From assembly GCF_963678635.1 (NCBI RefSeq), contig NC_087065.1, positions 11,491,579-11,555,578 of the forward strand: a stretch of 64,000 bases of DNA, in the 5' to 3' direction. The stretch comes from Symsagittifera roscoffensis (taxonomy: Eukaryota > Xenacoelomorpha > Acoela > Convolutidae). Made by a program: the position numbers and the translations under genes. The notes under the pieces are model-generated. The model was given only the letters and a program-made list of their open reading frames with translations. It was not told the origin of the DNA and did no database searches. This document shows positions 20,478 to 33,599 of this stretch, piece after piece; position 1 is the stretch's first letter; each line of letters opens with the position of its first letter.

Positions 20478-21130
20478 ATGGTGTTCATAATTGCTGCGAG
20501 CTCTCCTCATCACTCCGTAAATACAACACCATTAACACTCAAAAACGCCGCGACGACACTCTTAAAGCAGTTCCAGGTTTAAGCTTTAATTTGAATGCAA
20601 ATAACCGACAAAAGACTGTTCAATATCTTTTACGCAATTCCCAAAAAAGTATGATAGGGAAAAAAATATTTTATTTTGGAAGCTGTTATAAGTAATTCAT
20701 CGAGCAAGCATAGATCAAACAACGATAACCTACTTACACCAGAAAGTCTAATTGAAGTTTTAAAAGAATACAAAAACAAAATTTCAGCCTTTTTTCACGT
20801 AAACTGTCGTCAAAAGACCCCCAATGTTTATGGGCGTTTGGTTAAAAACAGGAATTTTAACCATTGATGTGACAAAACGTTTAATCTCAAAAAGAAAAGC
20901 TAACGACAAAGAATTGATTCGTAAGCTTGAATTAATTCATCCTCCGGCGTTTTTAGAAATATAAAAATTTTTGAGAATCATTCGACGTTATTTCCCCAAT
21001 CTGTCTGAGCTTACCAATTAAGCTAAGCGTCGTCGACCAAGTTCGAGGAAAAGAAAAGCAGATAAGTATAAAATTTCACAAATGACAACAGTCGAAGAAT
21101 ATTTATCGTTTGTTAGACATTTTATATTTT
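20478..21130 (+). pseudogene. Leader ORF of BEL copy 2 (broken)
   Basis: This is collinear with 9179-9826 of copy 1, sharing AVPGLSFNLNANNRQKTVQYL, SKHRSNND and the basic RRPSSRKRKAD tail in different frames. At least four frameshifts and several stops interrupt it. Its presence in a diverged subfamily shows the ORF predates the split of the two copies. Confidence 0.75.
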
Positions 21131-21353
21131 GCTTTTTTTCATTTGTTAAATTCATCTTTAAGTTCAATCTTGTAGTTTGTTGTCCTTCTGTTCCGTAGGC
21201 CACGAGAGTCGTAGGGGTATTGCGAGGATCCTCTCGTTCGGTATAGGACTCGGCTACTTCAATTGATTTTAGTTTGATTCCATCAATCGACACTACATTT
21301 TTTTGCTCTTATTTTAAAAAAAAAAACGAAACTCAAAAAACAAATATTTCAAA

Positions 21354-23318
21354 ATGGAGCTTGACCTTGGCCTTAAACTAAACAAAATTTATCTTGCCAA
21401 GAAAGAGTTGGAAACAAATTTTTTTGAATACTGTGCCAATATTACGAAATATATAAGTGCGAATGATAAGCCAGCTAAAAATGAAACGTACATCGGAAAA
21501 TCTAGCATTTGCTTTTAAAAAATTATAGAGCAAAATGATGAGCTCAAATCTTCGTCTATGCACAGCAACAACGCTGCTGAAACCATAAATCAATTTGAGT
21601 TACACTAGGATCTATCATTGCATAAATTGTCGATGTATCACGTCTAGCTAAAAATTACTTTGAAATTAAAACTCAAGTGGACCAGGTAGCAACTGCACAA
21701 ACCCCGACGCCAAGCGAATCCGTCCGTTCCAAGAAACCCCTTTCACAGCGTTCTAGCATCAATGACTTCGAGTGAGCGTCGAAGAGAGGCAGCCCTTGCA
21801 AAAATTAGACGCGAGGAAGTTAAACGCCAGGCAGAGGTTAAGCTTCGTTTGAAAAAGCAAGAGATCCAGATTCAGTCGATGAAGGGTCAACTTGAACTTG
21901 ATGTGGTTGTAGAGGATAGCCGTCGAAAGCTAGCCAAAGCAACTATCGAAGAGGCTGAATATCTGGAAGACGCCTCTGAAGTCTAAGGGCTTCGTCGTAG
22001 CAGGTCGAAATTGGCAATGGCCGTTCAGGAGAACCAAATGGAGGAATAAAGGACAAGAAGTTGGGTGAACACTCAATTCCGAGCTCAGGAAGTAGTTCAG
22101 CCCGTGGCGCCAGTCCAAAGTGTCAACCTGGAACCTACTTCCAATTTCTTTTCATTTTCAAGTATTGAACCGCCTTTCAGTAGAAATCTGACGATGATTA
22201 ACAATTCTTATCCAAATGCTAATTATTTGGAAACCACGTGTACGAACTCACAGAGTGTAAACGTCCCTCATACATCAAATACAAGTTTCAGGTTGCCAAA
22301 TCCAAATGTAAATAGGACGCATGAGTCACAGTAGCAGCTACTTTTGAACAACTTATACAGCTACAACCCTTTGATGCAGAGTAGTTTTTATCAGTCTAAT
22401 ATCCCGACGAGCTCAATGCACTTTGCTCAACAAACTATTTTCCCAATTACTTCTGCAAGTTTTGTGTACCAACCACTTTTACTCACTAACATTGGTCCTC
22501 TCAACCGTCCAAAAGTCACCTTCCCCCTAACTCATATCATGTCACACAGCCATCGAATGTTGAACCGTTCTCTAGCGGAGGAACAACTTTTTTTGTCGTT
22601 AATCCTTATGCTGTAGACGCCGCTATCTATTCGAAACCGCTGATGGTGCCTTAAACAAGTGAGAACAAAAAATATGGGCCATTTACGTCTTCGGGCAGTG
22701 AACCAATCACTAATCAAGATCTAGCTGAAATCTTGACACTGAGCCGGAAAGGTCCCTTGCCTGATTGGAAATTGTCTTCTTTCAACGGAAATCCATTGCA
22801 GTGGCCTAAATGGTTTGGTCAGTTAAAACATTTGCATCGATTGCGCTTTTGAACTGATACAAATGTTTTAAGTGATGATGTCAAACTGACATAACTCAAA
22901 ACCCTCGTTTCAGGCAAAACGAAAAATGCAATTGACGAGTTCGCTTACAGTGGAATATTCTACAAGGACGCTTTGAAAACTGTGGAGAGGAAACTTGGAC
23001 AACCACAGCCAATTTTGGCGGCTCATCTTGAAAGTTTTTCGAATTTTCTTCCTCTCAAAATGCATAATTCAGAAAGCATTATCAGTTTCGCTTCCTGTAT
23101 ATCCAGTCTTGTCGCTGTTTTAAAATCGTTAGGATATGAGTACGACTTGAAGAGTACATCCATTTTGAATCAAGTTATTTCAAAATTACCTCCAAACATG
23201 AAAGAGTCGTGTTCTCTTCACTCTGTACAGAAATGTGGGAGACAGCCAACCGTTTTATATTTTATTGACTGGCTCCGCGACAAGGCTGAGGCACGTGAAC
23301 TTATTCGTGTCAGTCAGA
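21354..23318 (+). pseudogene. BEL copy 2 gag (broken)
   Basis: It starts at ATG 21354 (MELDLGLKLNKIYLA) like copy 1, with the coiled N-terminus, the Pro/Ser-rich middle and the DUF1759-like C-terminus (22973-23320). Many stops and indels are present, for example a TAA near 21984, a TAA near 22047 and a frameshift near 22830. It has CGA at the site where copy 1 has a TGA. Confidence 0.85.
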
Positions 23319-26300
23319 ATAAGTCACGACCTGAGGAGACTCCAAAGACTGGTTTCCATAAACCACCCACAAAAGTTTTTGCCGCTGCTTCAGAAATTTA
23401 AAAACCATTTTATGATCCGTGCCGCCAGTGTAAGGGTAAACGCCCACTCTGGAGTTGTTCTGTATTTAAGGAAAAGACCCCAAATCAACAAGCTCAGTTC
23501 TACGCGCAAAATGGGTGTATTTAGCTTGCTTGCAACCTGACCACATGTTCCGTAAATGCCCTAAAGCCCGCAAATGCACTAATTCTGGTTGTGAAAGCAC
23601 CCATAATGTATTGTTGTATGGTGCTGTGAAAGTTTTCAGCGTAAGGTCTGCAAACAAAGAGTTAAACATTAGGAATAACACAAGCCATTCAAATTCAAAC
23701 AGTACCGCCCCGCCGAACCTGAATAAACCTCGAAATTCGTCATCGAACGTAGTCGGGAAGCCGTCTTACAAAAAACTAACGGAACTCCTTCCTGTGCTTC
23801 GATTGGAAATAAGTTCATACACAGACTCGACCACTTCTCTTGTAATGTGCAATTCGTGTTGTACCCACTCATGGGTCTCGGCGGGCCTAGCACAGTGTTT
23901 AATTTTAACTGGCCAAAAGCTAGATAATCTGGTAAATGGCTTCAATTCGATGGAATCCATTCGCACGCAACAAGTTGAAGTGAACGTGTTTGCCAACTTC
24001 GACCACCATTAATACTCGTTTAGGGTTACGCCGTTTGTCAAAGAAAGTTCGAGCGTTGTTTCCGAAACCATTGACGTTCCCATTCTCCAAGACAAGTTTC
24101 CACATCTGCAGCCTATTGAGCCTATTATCTACAACTACTCCGACGTGGAGATGAAAATGGGGCAGGACGTCTTTCATGCAATCAAGCCTCTCGAATACTT
24201 CCAAGGAGAAAATCAAAATACTCCTGTCGCTGTCCGTATGCCCATTGACTGGGTTCTCAGTGGCCCACTTCCAACACCAATTGGTGTTCGAGCAACCACT
24301 TTCAAGTGCAATATTGAAGACGTAGCACTTGCTGACCAAGTGAAAAAATGGTACGAGCTAGAATTGTATGGCACGTTTAAACAAGCTGAATCCCCGATCC
24401 GCTGCTGATAAACCCGCTCAAAAAAATCTTGACTCTACCACGCTTCATGATGGCAGCCGTTATGTTGTCGGAATGCTCTGCGCCGATGTCAATATTCATC
24501 TTGCCGATAACTTTTACGCTTCATTGGTCCATTTTAGGTCTCTTGAAAAGCGTCTAGAGAAAGATTTAAACGTGAAAACTCAAAAAGCATCAGATATCCG
24601 AGGTGGTATCGAGAAGGGTTCCGTAGTCCCGGTTAGCCCTCACGACTCAACAAACCGTTCAGACTGAGAATGGTACGTATTGCACCACCCAGTTTTAAAC
24701 CCGAACAAACCCGGCAAAATTCGGCGCGTTTTGAACGGTGCTTCTAAGTTTCACGGCAAATCACTGAATAACTCCCTCTCGTCTGCCCCGATCTGCTTCA
24801 GAACCTTTTATTCGTTTTAAAGCGCTTCCGAGAGTACAAATACGCAGTTTCAGCAGATATCGAAGGCATGTTTATGCAGGTCGGCTTACTAGAAAGCGAT
24901 CAACGTTCCTTGCGTTTTTTGTGGCGGGAGGACGCCACATCAGATGTGAGTGTATTTTAATATACAAGGCATAGATTTGGAGCGAAAGATTCTCCGACAT
25001 GTGCTAACTATGCTCTTCACCGAACAGTCGTCGACCACCAAGATCGTTACCCCGAAGCCGCTCACGCCGTGCTAAACAACTTTTAGATGGATGACTACCT
25101 TGGGTCTGTAGAAAATCCAGAAAACGCTTTAACGTTAATCGCAGTTTAGTTGAACTGCTTAAGTTGGGTGGGTTTAATCTTATAAAATTTATTAGCAACG
25201 TTCCCAATTTGTCCTTGAAACTAAATCCCCCTATGACTAGCGCAAACAACAGTAAGGAATTTACTACCGCTGCGAAAAATCCAGAAACCGCATCGCATGT
25301 TCTCGGTCTCAAATGGGACCACGTCACCGATACGTTGGTTGTGAGCAGAGGAGTTAACCGCGAACTCACAGACTCTGTTACACAGCGATCGGTTCTCAGT
25401 TTTGTGTCCTCCGTGTTCGACCCCATAGGTCTTGTCGCCCCGTATACCGTACGCGCACGTTTGCTACTGAAAGAAATCTGGATATTGAGTGGCCAACAGT
25501 GGGACGACCCATCGCAAATTGAGTTGTGCCGCAGGCTCACTGAATGGCACTCCGGCTTGCCAGTTTTAGGGCAGCTCAAAATACCTCGTTGCTATTTTGA
25601 CTTCCCAGAAGATGAGGTTGAGCTGCACATGTTCGGTGATAGCTCTTTGGACGTTTTTTGTTCTGTAGCATTCCTTGGAGCTCAGAAAACGCCTATTCCT
25701 AGTGTCAACTAGCGTTTGTCTTCGGTAAAGCAAGAGTAGCCCCGATGAAGATGCTTTCATTTCCGAAGTTGGAATTTCAAACTGCGCTTCTTACTAGTCG
25801 CCTGAAGGATGATATCGAGAATGCTCTGACACTGAGTATTTCCAAAGTGTTCATGTGGACTGATAGCACTGCAGTCCTTCAGTGGTTGAGCTCGACAAGC
25901 AAACATCCCGTGTTTGTAGCCAATCGATTAGCCGAGATTCTGGAGTCAACATCAATTGACCATGTTTTGAGTGGAGACAACCCCGCTGACACCGAAACTA
26001 GGGCGATACTGCTGATTCCCTCGAGCAAAGCAGTTGGGCAAACAGCCCTTTTTTTTAAACCGTTGATTGGCCTTTCAATCCAAATAGGGAAGTTTTTGAG
26101 AAAATTCGCCTGGATGGTCCGGTCTACGATCTGAATGAGGGCTTAGAGGTCTCTTCCATTTTTCTGTGCACTGCAATTTCGACTGACTTTGCCTTCCCTT
26201 GGGAAAAGTATAGCTCGTTCTCCAAGATAAAGCGGCTGGTCGCATATATGTTGAGACTCTCACCTAAGCATAGACATTTCAGATCTCCAGATAAGGCCAT

Positions 26301-27635
26301 AATTGATCCAGCAGAATTTGTCATTGCAGAGGAAAAATTGTTGCAACTTTTGCAGTTAGAGAAATTACCAGCTGAAAGTAAACAATTAGCAGCTGGAAAA
26401 TATGTGAAAACATCGAGCCAAATATCATCGTATTCGCCTTTTATCGGACCGAACGGTTTATTTAGTTCTACCAGCCGTATCCAACGTCTCTCCGCAACCG
26501 CATTCGAAACTCGCCATCCAATAATTTTGGATAGCCGCCATCGTCTAATCCGATTGTTTCTCCGTTTTTATCACATGAAGCACAAATATCAGTCCGTCCA
26601 CTACCTTCGTTCCGTCATTCATCAGCAATTTGTTGTACTACGCGTGAGATCTGCAAAAAGAGCTATTGAAACACATTGCGTGTGCTGTGGAAAGCGAAAA
26701 GCAAAAACCGCTACTCCAATGATGTCTGACCTTCCCGCGGAGCGTCTAGGTTACCGCCAGCCACCGTTATCGATCTGCGGCGTCGATTATGTTGGACCAT
26801 TTCATGTAACCATTCGTCGATCTTCGAGAAACGCTGGGGTTTTCTATTTACTTGCTTAACGACTCGCGCAATTCACATTGAGTTGGTTCCATCCATGGAC
26901 ACAAGTTCATGTGTGATGGCTATCGAGCGCTTTATTAGTCGGACATTAATTTGGTTGGACAGCGGAACGAACTTTGTAGGAGCCGAAAAAGAGCTTCTTC
27001 TGTGCCTCAAAAATTGGAACACAGAAGCTCCACTGTCGCTCTTACACAAAAACATTAAGTGGAAGTATAATCCGCCAATTGCACCACATCAAGGTGGAGC
27101 ATGGGAGAGAATGGTGCGCAGTTGTAAGCGCGTGTTTTATGCAATCTTAGGGTCAAGAAAATTGACTGACAAGATTTTGAACACAACCATGTGCCTAGTC
27201 CCATTTCTGACGACTCAGATAGTCTTGAGGCTTTGACGCCGAATCATTTACTTTTAGTCAGCACAGTATAACGTTTCTGTTTCTAAGGTCGAGTGAGAGT
27301 TATTCTCACTCTAAACGCTTTGCCCGTGCGCAGTCGTACGCAAACGCAATTTGGCAGCGATGGTTAAGTGAGTAAGTCCCTACACTCAATAAAGAAATAA
27401 GTGGCATGCTCCTCTCGAATATTCTTTGAAAACGGGAGATATGGTGTGGTTAGTTGAATCCACTAGCCCTAGGGGCCACTAGCCACTAGCGCGCATAATG
27501 TCGCTAAACTACGGCAAAGACAACACCGCCCGCTCCGCAGACCTATTGACCGTTTCCGGAAACTACACTCGGCCGCTCGTTGAGCTCGTTCCGGTTCCCG
27601 CTCCTTCGGAGGTGGATGATGTTATTGCTAAATAG
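23319..27635 (+). pseudogene. BEL copy 2 pol (broken)
   Basis: All BEL pol domains are recognisable in pieces: zinc knuckles (23420-23600), A17 protease with the catalytic Asp changed to Asn (CNSCC near 23850), RT (24680-25200, with a stop just before MDDYLG), RNase H (25630-26010), integrase (26540-27150) and the C-terminal tail. The final frame ends at TAG 27633-27635, about 15 bp inside the 3' LTR, and GGAGGTGGATGA just before 27620 serves as the polypurine tract. Part of the integrase around 26940-26960 is deleted. Confidence 0.9.
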
Positions 27636-28010
27636 CATTAAAGTATAGTATAAAATCAGTTTAGTTGCTAAGCAATACCAGCTATATAGCGCAGCGTAAA
27701 CATAGTGCGTTCCGGGGAGTTCGGCGTGGGTTCGATTCTCACCTAACTCGTTTTATTTGAGAATCCTATTCGAGCCGAACCTGACAGAACATGCTAATAC
27801 TTAATCGGTTCAAAATTGGTTTGCAATTGAGTTTCTGTTAATTCAACCGCGTGAACTGAAATCGGTTTAATAGAAAAAATCATAAATCATGGCATTACCA
27901 ACCCCACTATTTTGGCTTGATACATTTGATGTAGTCACAAAATTTCGACCATATTTCGTGAATTGAAAACCGATTCTGTTTTGTTTTTACTGTATAAATT
28001 GAGCAGAATA
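27620..28010 (+). repeat. BEL copy 2 3' LTR
   Basis: It starts TGTTATTGC after the purine tract and ends GAGCAGAATA. A tRNA-like module lies at 27680-27755. The terminal ~100 bp are duplicated at about 31778-31877 as part of a segmental duplication. Confidence 0.9.
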
Positions 28011-29170
28011 AGCGGAGTGTCAATGAACTGAAGAAAAAAAATTGTGATCACTTCAGAAGAGGACAAATATGCACATTGAGTATTTTTGCGTTTTTAGAAT
28101 CTTTTCTGATAAGCATTCGTTCAAACATAGCAATTATGTTGTTCAAAATCTGTTAGTGAGCTCAAAAAAACCAATTTTTTCAATTTTACACTTTTTTGCG
28201 CTCTGTTTTCCAATTTTCTACACCTTCTATTTGTCAACTTTCTACATTTTAGCGCTAATTATACTAACGCGTTTCCTGCGCTTTTTACCCGTTTGCAGTT
28301 CGATACTGGATTTTTACCATAGGAAATGCACTGACTTTACCTATAGAAATGCACTGACTTTATAAAATGAAAACAAAACCGGGGAAAAAACAAATTCCAG
28401 CGTGAACATTTTGGTAAATTATAAATTTTTCCCTGAAAAGAACAAAGAAAACATCACCACGTCTGTGTAATCGACCATAACTTTGTTCTTTATTTCTAGT
28501 AAGACTACCACATTCAGAAAAAATGAACCAATGGATATTTTTTTTCCTTCGAAATTGTAAACTTGAATCACTTTCCCAACCTGAAAACCTACGTTTTGTT
28601 ATCGATCATTAAAAATGGGAAGGATCTTTGTATTTAGTAGTGTCTTATTGTTCCGACCAGTGAAAATGGGGAGGAACTTTGTATTAGGGTGTTTTAGTTT
28701 TTTCTTTTTTTTGTTTTCCAGGCAAAATCAGCTACCTCAGATAATCATCGGACAGGAGTGAGTGATATATTATTTTAAATCCCTTTCAGTCGTGATTTGA
28801 ACATTAAAAAAAAAAGTTTAAAAAATTTTGCAATGCCGACAAAAGCCGGTTTGAAATTATTGATTTGTGGTCTAATTTCTAGCTGATGAGCCGTATAAGC
28901 TTAATTTAAGCCGTGAAAACTCAAGCTTTTAGTCAAGTACAGGTATTTTTTTTGGATTTTTCCAGTTTTTGGAAAAAAAAATTTCACATTTTTTTCTCGT
29001 TTTTCTAGTCATTTTTCTGCTTAAGTTGTTTGCCAATTGACCTGCTTTATTATGACGCTCAAATATGCCTAAGTTCTATTTTCTGTTCAGATCTTTCTAT
29101 CATCTATCAGAACATGCTGAATGACACCTATTTGAAAAAACATTCTTTTTAAGACTGTGGTCGGACCATT

Positions 29171-29187
29171 CTGTGTTACTTGCACAG
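29171..29187 (-). repeat. Dispersed hairpin (segment A, first)
   Basis: CTGTGT-TACTT-GCACAG with one G-U-type pair, at the end of the first ~520-bp subunit. The flanking GTGGTCGGACCATT and TAACCCGCTATCC match the other copies. Confidence 0.6.
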
Positions 29188-29705
29188 TAACCCGCTATCC
29201 TTGTTTTTTTTTCGTTTTGCTTTCCACAAAAAATCAGCTACTAATAATAATCATCGGACTATGCTGAGTGATATATCATAAAAAGCCCTTTCAGTCGTGG
29301 TTCGAACATAAAAAATTTTCAAAAAAGTTTTTCTGTCGAGAAAAACAGGTTTGAAGCTTTTGATTTTTGTCTAATTTTGAACGAGTGAGCAGGCTTATTT
29401 TAGCTTGTCTAGGTTTTATTTAAGCCTTGAAAAATTTAATTTTACTTTGGAGTTTTTATCTTCATCTTTGGTATCAAAAACTTCAAAAAAAATTTGGGAA
29501 ATGTTTTTAAAAATTAATTTTTTTTTGTACTTTTTTTTGTTAGTTGTCTTCAAAAATTGTTCTCCACTTTGCATATTTTACAATGATTGACAAAAATGCC
29601 TGAGCTCTTCTTTTTCGATCAGATTCCTTTATCACACGACGCCAAAAAAACGATACTAATTTGAAAAATAATTTTGTTAGAATTTTTTAAGACCGATCGG
29701 AACAT

Positions 29706-29722
29706 TCTGTGCTACTTGCACA
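29706..29722 (-). repeat. Dispersed hairpin (segment A, second)
   Basis: CTGTGC-TACTT-GCACAG, a perfect six-pair stem, at the end of the second subunit, followed by TAACCGGCTATCC. Confidence 0.6.
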
Positions 29723-30642
29723 GTAACCGGCTATCCTTTTTTAAGCTTGCCTTCCTTTTAACAAATAATTATGCATTCAATTTAGCATAAAATTAAAACT
29801 CAAACCGCGATTAATCGAAATTGAAACCCCGAAGATTCGAAAATCAAACCATGAACAATCAAATTTGGGTTTGATCAAATTCTTACGATTTTTTTCTGTA
29901 AAAAACCACACGACCTGAATAAGTGTCTTCGCTTCGTTCATTGATTCCTAGTTTTTTTAAGTAGTATGATTTCTTTTCAATGGTATCATTTTGTTTATAG
30001 CGAAAGTTGAACTGTTCTCGCTTTTTAATTACCTTTAAATGGCGAAAATTTGAACTGATTCTTAACATGTATGTTTCATATCTCAATAACTTTATAGAAA
30101 CTCAAATCAGGACTGAGGGCGTACTTGTCATTTTGCGAGAAAAAAACACTGGACTCCGAAGTTTGGTGGCGGAACAAAAACGTGACGAAAGAATTTGCTT
30201 TGTCCTTCTGATTTGTTCAACAATCTGCTGCTTGTGACATAATCAATGATCATCTGCTGCTCTTATTATACTGGCGTGTTCCACAAATTTGACAAAAGAA
30301 TTACGCGAATTTTCTACATACGCAAGTTTTTGCACATATCTTAGCTACCATTAGGTTCAAAATAACAAGTGTCTGTGAACTCAACTTTGCTCATTCTCAA
30401 ATATAACTTTTTATTTAAGATCCCTCAGGAATTTCACTCAAAATGCCTAATTTGATTATTACCAAAATCATTACTTCAACAAAACAGCAATTAAAAAGCA
30501 CTTAAGAAACAAACAGAACCATTAAATAAGTTCTAACGAGCGGGTAAAAAAAAGAAAAATACGGGTTCTTGCAAATAACAGAATGACTGACTTTCATACT
30601 GGACTGACTTTCTCATATACTCCAACAAATAACCAAGGTCCG

Positions 30643-30718
30643 TTCGGAATTCGAACTCCCAATTTTAAGAAGCAAAAGCGCACGCATCAACTCACGAGAC
30701 CAAATGAACGGCTTTTCT
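30643..30718 (-). repeat. tRNA-like sequence (SINE head or tRNA pseudogene)
   Basis: On the minus strand CCGTTC near the 5' end pairs with GAACGG near the 3' end like an acceptor stem, followed by ACC. An A-box-like TGGTCTCGTGAGTTGATG and a B-box-like GAGTTCGAATTCC lie at tRNA spacing (about 76 nt overall). The T stem pairs poorly, so a functional tRNA is unlikely. Confidence 0.5.
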
Positions 30719-30931
30719 AGTTTCCCACCCCCTCGTAAAATTACAGAACTAGGCTGTTCAAAAATTGTTCAAACGGTATTTTTAATTTTAAAAAAAGTAA
30801 AAATTTGTTCACCTGTTCACGCTGACTTGTTTTAATGCGGTTTATAACATGAAAAACTATTTTAAATAGACTTTCAAACATTGAATTTCAGAAAAAATCA
30901 AAGACGGGTAAGGGGGACTGGAAAAGAGCCG
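30709..30931. repeat. Inverted-repeat element, copy iii
   Basis: CGGCTTTTCTAGTTTCCCACC at the left and GGGGGACTGGAAAAGAGCCG at the right are inverted ends, and the core shares TGTTCACCTGTTCACG and AAATAGACTTTC with copy i at 17128-17346. Confidence 0.6.
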
Positions 30932-31345
30932 TGAGAAATATCTTGAAACCTGTTTAGCTTCAATATTAAAGCAACTTCTATTTCTTTTAGAGAATTGGTT
31001 GACAGAGAAAAAGTCTACTACCCGATTACAAGTCGCTTGCTCTCACAATAAAAAAGACATTCAGAATATACCAAAAATATTTGACAAGAAGCAAAATGGA
31101 GCTGAATACCACTTCAGATACATTAAAAAATTAGGTTGTCAAGCAAGAAGACAAAAATGCGACGAATTGGCTAGCTTGCCAAAAAAAATCAATTTATCAA
31201 CTAACTGGTTTTTTGCTAAATATGATGGGTAAGTTAGGTTGACAGCATAAACGCTTATTACTTTAAAAAATCGGAGCTACAATTCAATTAAGAGGAATAA
31301 CTCAAAATAACTATAGGTTTTGGTAATAAAAATTTGAATCTACAT

Positions 31346-31761
31346 CATGGGCGGATCTAAGATTTTCTCGAGGGGGGGGGGGGGGGCAATTTTAAAAAAA
31401 ATTTCGAAATTTTTGTCGACCTTTTTTTAAGTCGACCAAATTAATTTTCGAGCTCTCCCAAAGCACTAAAAAGAAAGCCCGTGGTTTGGCCGAACATCTG
31501 CGCTTCAGGCAAAATTTTGAAAAAAAACAGGCAAAAAAGCGTTTTCAAGATTATTTGGAAAATTTTGACTAAAAAATTGTATTTTTGTTCTGCGCTCCAT
31601 CCCCCTCAAATTGGGTATATATTGCCGCCAAAGGCGCCTTGGGAACATGTTTAGGATCCGTTACATAAACGAATATTTCAAAATAGTTTTAAGGGGGGAC
31701 CCTTTGGGTCGGCAGGGGTCGAATCCCTGAGGGAAAGGCGTCCCCCCTAAATCCGCCCCTT
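31346..31761. repeat. hAT-type MITE, copy A
   Basis: It begins CATGGGCGGATCTA after ATCTACAT and ends AATCCGCCCCTT. The interior carries CGACC...GGTCG stretches, a G run and GTCGGCAGGGGTCGAATCCC. The right flank (GTAGACAACCCGCGATTTT) is not the target duplication seen in copy B but matches, inverted, the left flank of the MITE at 36170, which suggests a recombined right side. Confidence 0.75.
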
Positions 31762-33023
31762 GTAGACAACCCGCGATTTTGGATTAATACTTTTGATGTA
31801 ATCACAATATTTCGACCATATTTTGTGAATTGAAAACCGATTCTGTTTTGTTTTTACTGTATAAATTGAGCAGAATAAGCGGAGTGTCAATGAACTGAAG
31901 AAAAAAAATTGTGATCACTTCAGAAGAGGACAAATATGCACATTGAGTATTTTTGCGTTTTTAGAATCTTTTCTGTAAGCATTCGTTCAAACATAGCAAT
32001 TATGTTGTTCAAAATCTGTTAGTGAGCTCAAAAAAACCAATTTTTTCAATTTTACACTTTTTTGCGCTCTGTTTTCCAATTTTCTACACCTTCTATTTGT
32101 CAACTTTCTACATTTTAGCGCTAATTATACTAACGCGTTTCCTGCGCTTTTCACCCTTTTGCTGTTCGATAATCGAGTTTTACCATAGGAAAGGCACTAA
32201 CTTTACCTAAGGAAATGCACTGAAGTTACAAAATGAAAACTAAATTGGGGAAAAATCAAATTCGAGCGTCAACATTTTGATAAATTACACGTTTTCCCCT
32301 GAAAAGAACAAAAAACATCACGACGTCTGCGTAATCGACCATAACTTTGTTCTTTAAATTTAGTAAGACTACCAAATTTAGAAAAAATGAAAAAATAGAT
32401 ATTTTTTTCTTTCGAAATTGTAAAATTTGAAGCAACCTGAAAACTTACGTTGTGTTACCGATCATTAAAAATGGGGAGGATCTTTGTATTTAGTTGTGTC
32501 TTTTTGTTCCGACTAGTGAAAATGGGGAGGAACTTTGTATTCGGGTGTTTTAGTTTTTTATTTTTTTTTGTTTTCCACGCAAAATCAGCTACCAGATATA
32601 ATCATCGGACAGGGTTGAGTGATATATTATTTTAAATCCCTTTCAGTCTTAATTTGAACGACATAAAATAAAAAACTTTAAAAATTTTTTCAGTGCCGGG
32701 AAAAACCGGTTTGAAATTATTGATTTTTGGTCTAATTTCCAGCTGATGAGCCGTATAATCTTAATTTAAGCCGAGAAAACTGAGTTTTAGTCAAGTACAG
32801 TTATTTTTTGGGTTTTTTCGGTTTTCGGAAAAAAAATTTTCACTTTTTTTCTCGTTTTTCTAGTCAATTTTCTGCATAAGTTGTTTGCCAATTGACCTGC
32901 TTTACTAAGACTTTCAAATAATTCTAAGTTCTATTTTCTGTTCAGATCTTTCTATCAACTATCAGAACATGCTGAATGACACCAATTTGAAAAAAAGTTT
33001 TTTTTTACTGTGGTCGTACCATT

Positions 33024-33040
33024 CTGTGTTACTTGCACAG
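33024..33040 (-). repeat. Dispersed hairpin (segment B, first)
   Basis: CTGTGTTACTTGCACAG, the counterpart of 29171-29187. Confidence 0.6.
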
Positions 33041-33582
33041 TAACCCGCTATCCTTATTTTTTTTTCGTTTTGCTTTCCTTAAATAATCAGCTACTAATAA
33101 TAATCATCGGACTATGCTGAGTGATATATCATGAAAAGCCCTTTCAGTCGTGGTTCGAACATAAAAAATTTCAAAAAAGTTTTTCTGTCGAGAAAAACAG
33201 GTTTGAAGCTTTTGATTTTTGTCTAATTTTGAACGAGTGAGCAGGCTTACCTTAGCTTGTTTATGCCTAAATTATGCCTTGAAAATTTAATTTTACTCAA
33301 ACTAAGCTAGTTTTTGGAGTTTTTATCTTCATTCAAAAACTTCAAAAAAAAATTGGGGAAAATTTAAAAATTAAATTTCAAAATTTTTTTTTGATTTTTG
33401 TTTTTTTTTTGTAAGTTGTCTTCAAAAATTGTTTTCCAATTTGCATATTTTACAATGATTGACAAAAATGCCTGAGCTCTACTTTTTCGATTAGATTCCT
33501 TTATCACACCACGCCGAAAAAAAAAACGATACTAATTTGAAAAATAATTTTGTTCGAAATTTTTAAGACCGATCGGAACATT

Positions 33583-33599
33583 CTGTGCTACTTGCACAG
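33583..33599 (-). repeat. Dispersed hairpin (segment B, second)
   Basis: CTGTGCTACTTGCACAG, the counterpart of 29706-29722. Confidence 0.6.

Larger units (their letters stand above)
19056..28010 (+). mobile_element. BEL/Pao LTR retrotransposon, copy 2 (decayed)
   Basis: A 397-bp 5' LTR (19056-19452) and 391-bp 3' LTR (27620-28010) flank a leader ORF, gag and pol collinear with copy 1. Flanking AGCAG (19051-19055) and AGCGG (28011-28015) fit a 5-bp target duplication with one change. The LTRs differ at several per cent of sites and the coding region has dozens of stops and frameshifts, so it is clearly older than copy 1. It keeps the complete pol 3' end and 3' LTR start that copy 1 has lost. 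Confidence 0.93.
27912..31761 (+). repeat. Segmental duplication, copy A
   Basis: The end of the BEL copy 2 3' LTR plus the ~3.7 kb downstream recurs in direct orientation at 31778-35692. It contains two tandem ~520-bp subunits (about 28690-29215 and 29216-29740), each ending in the CTGTGY-TACTT-GCACAG hairpin. It also holds a ~630-bp stretch (about 30397-31021) absent from copy B, and a hAT-type MITE at the right end. No credible coding region is present. Confidence 0.85.

Noticed and set aside
30643-30718. Functional tRNA gene on the minus strand
   Set aside because: The acceptor stem pairs, but the T stem does not pair well and no clear anticodon arm is seen; a tRNA-derived repeat is more likely.
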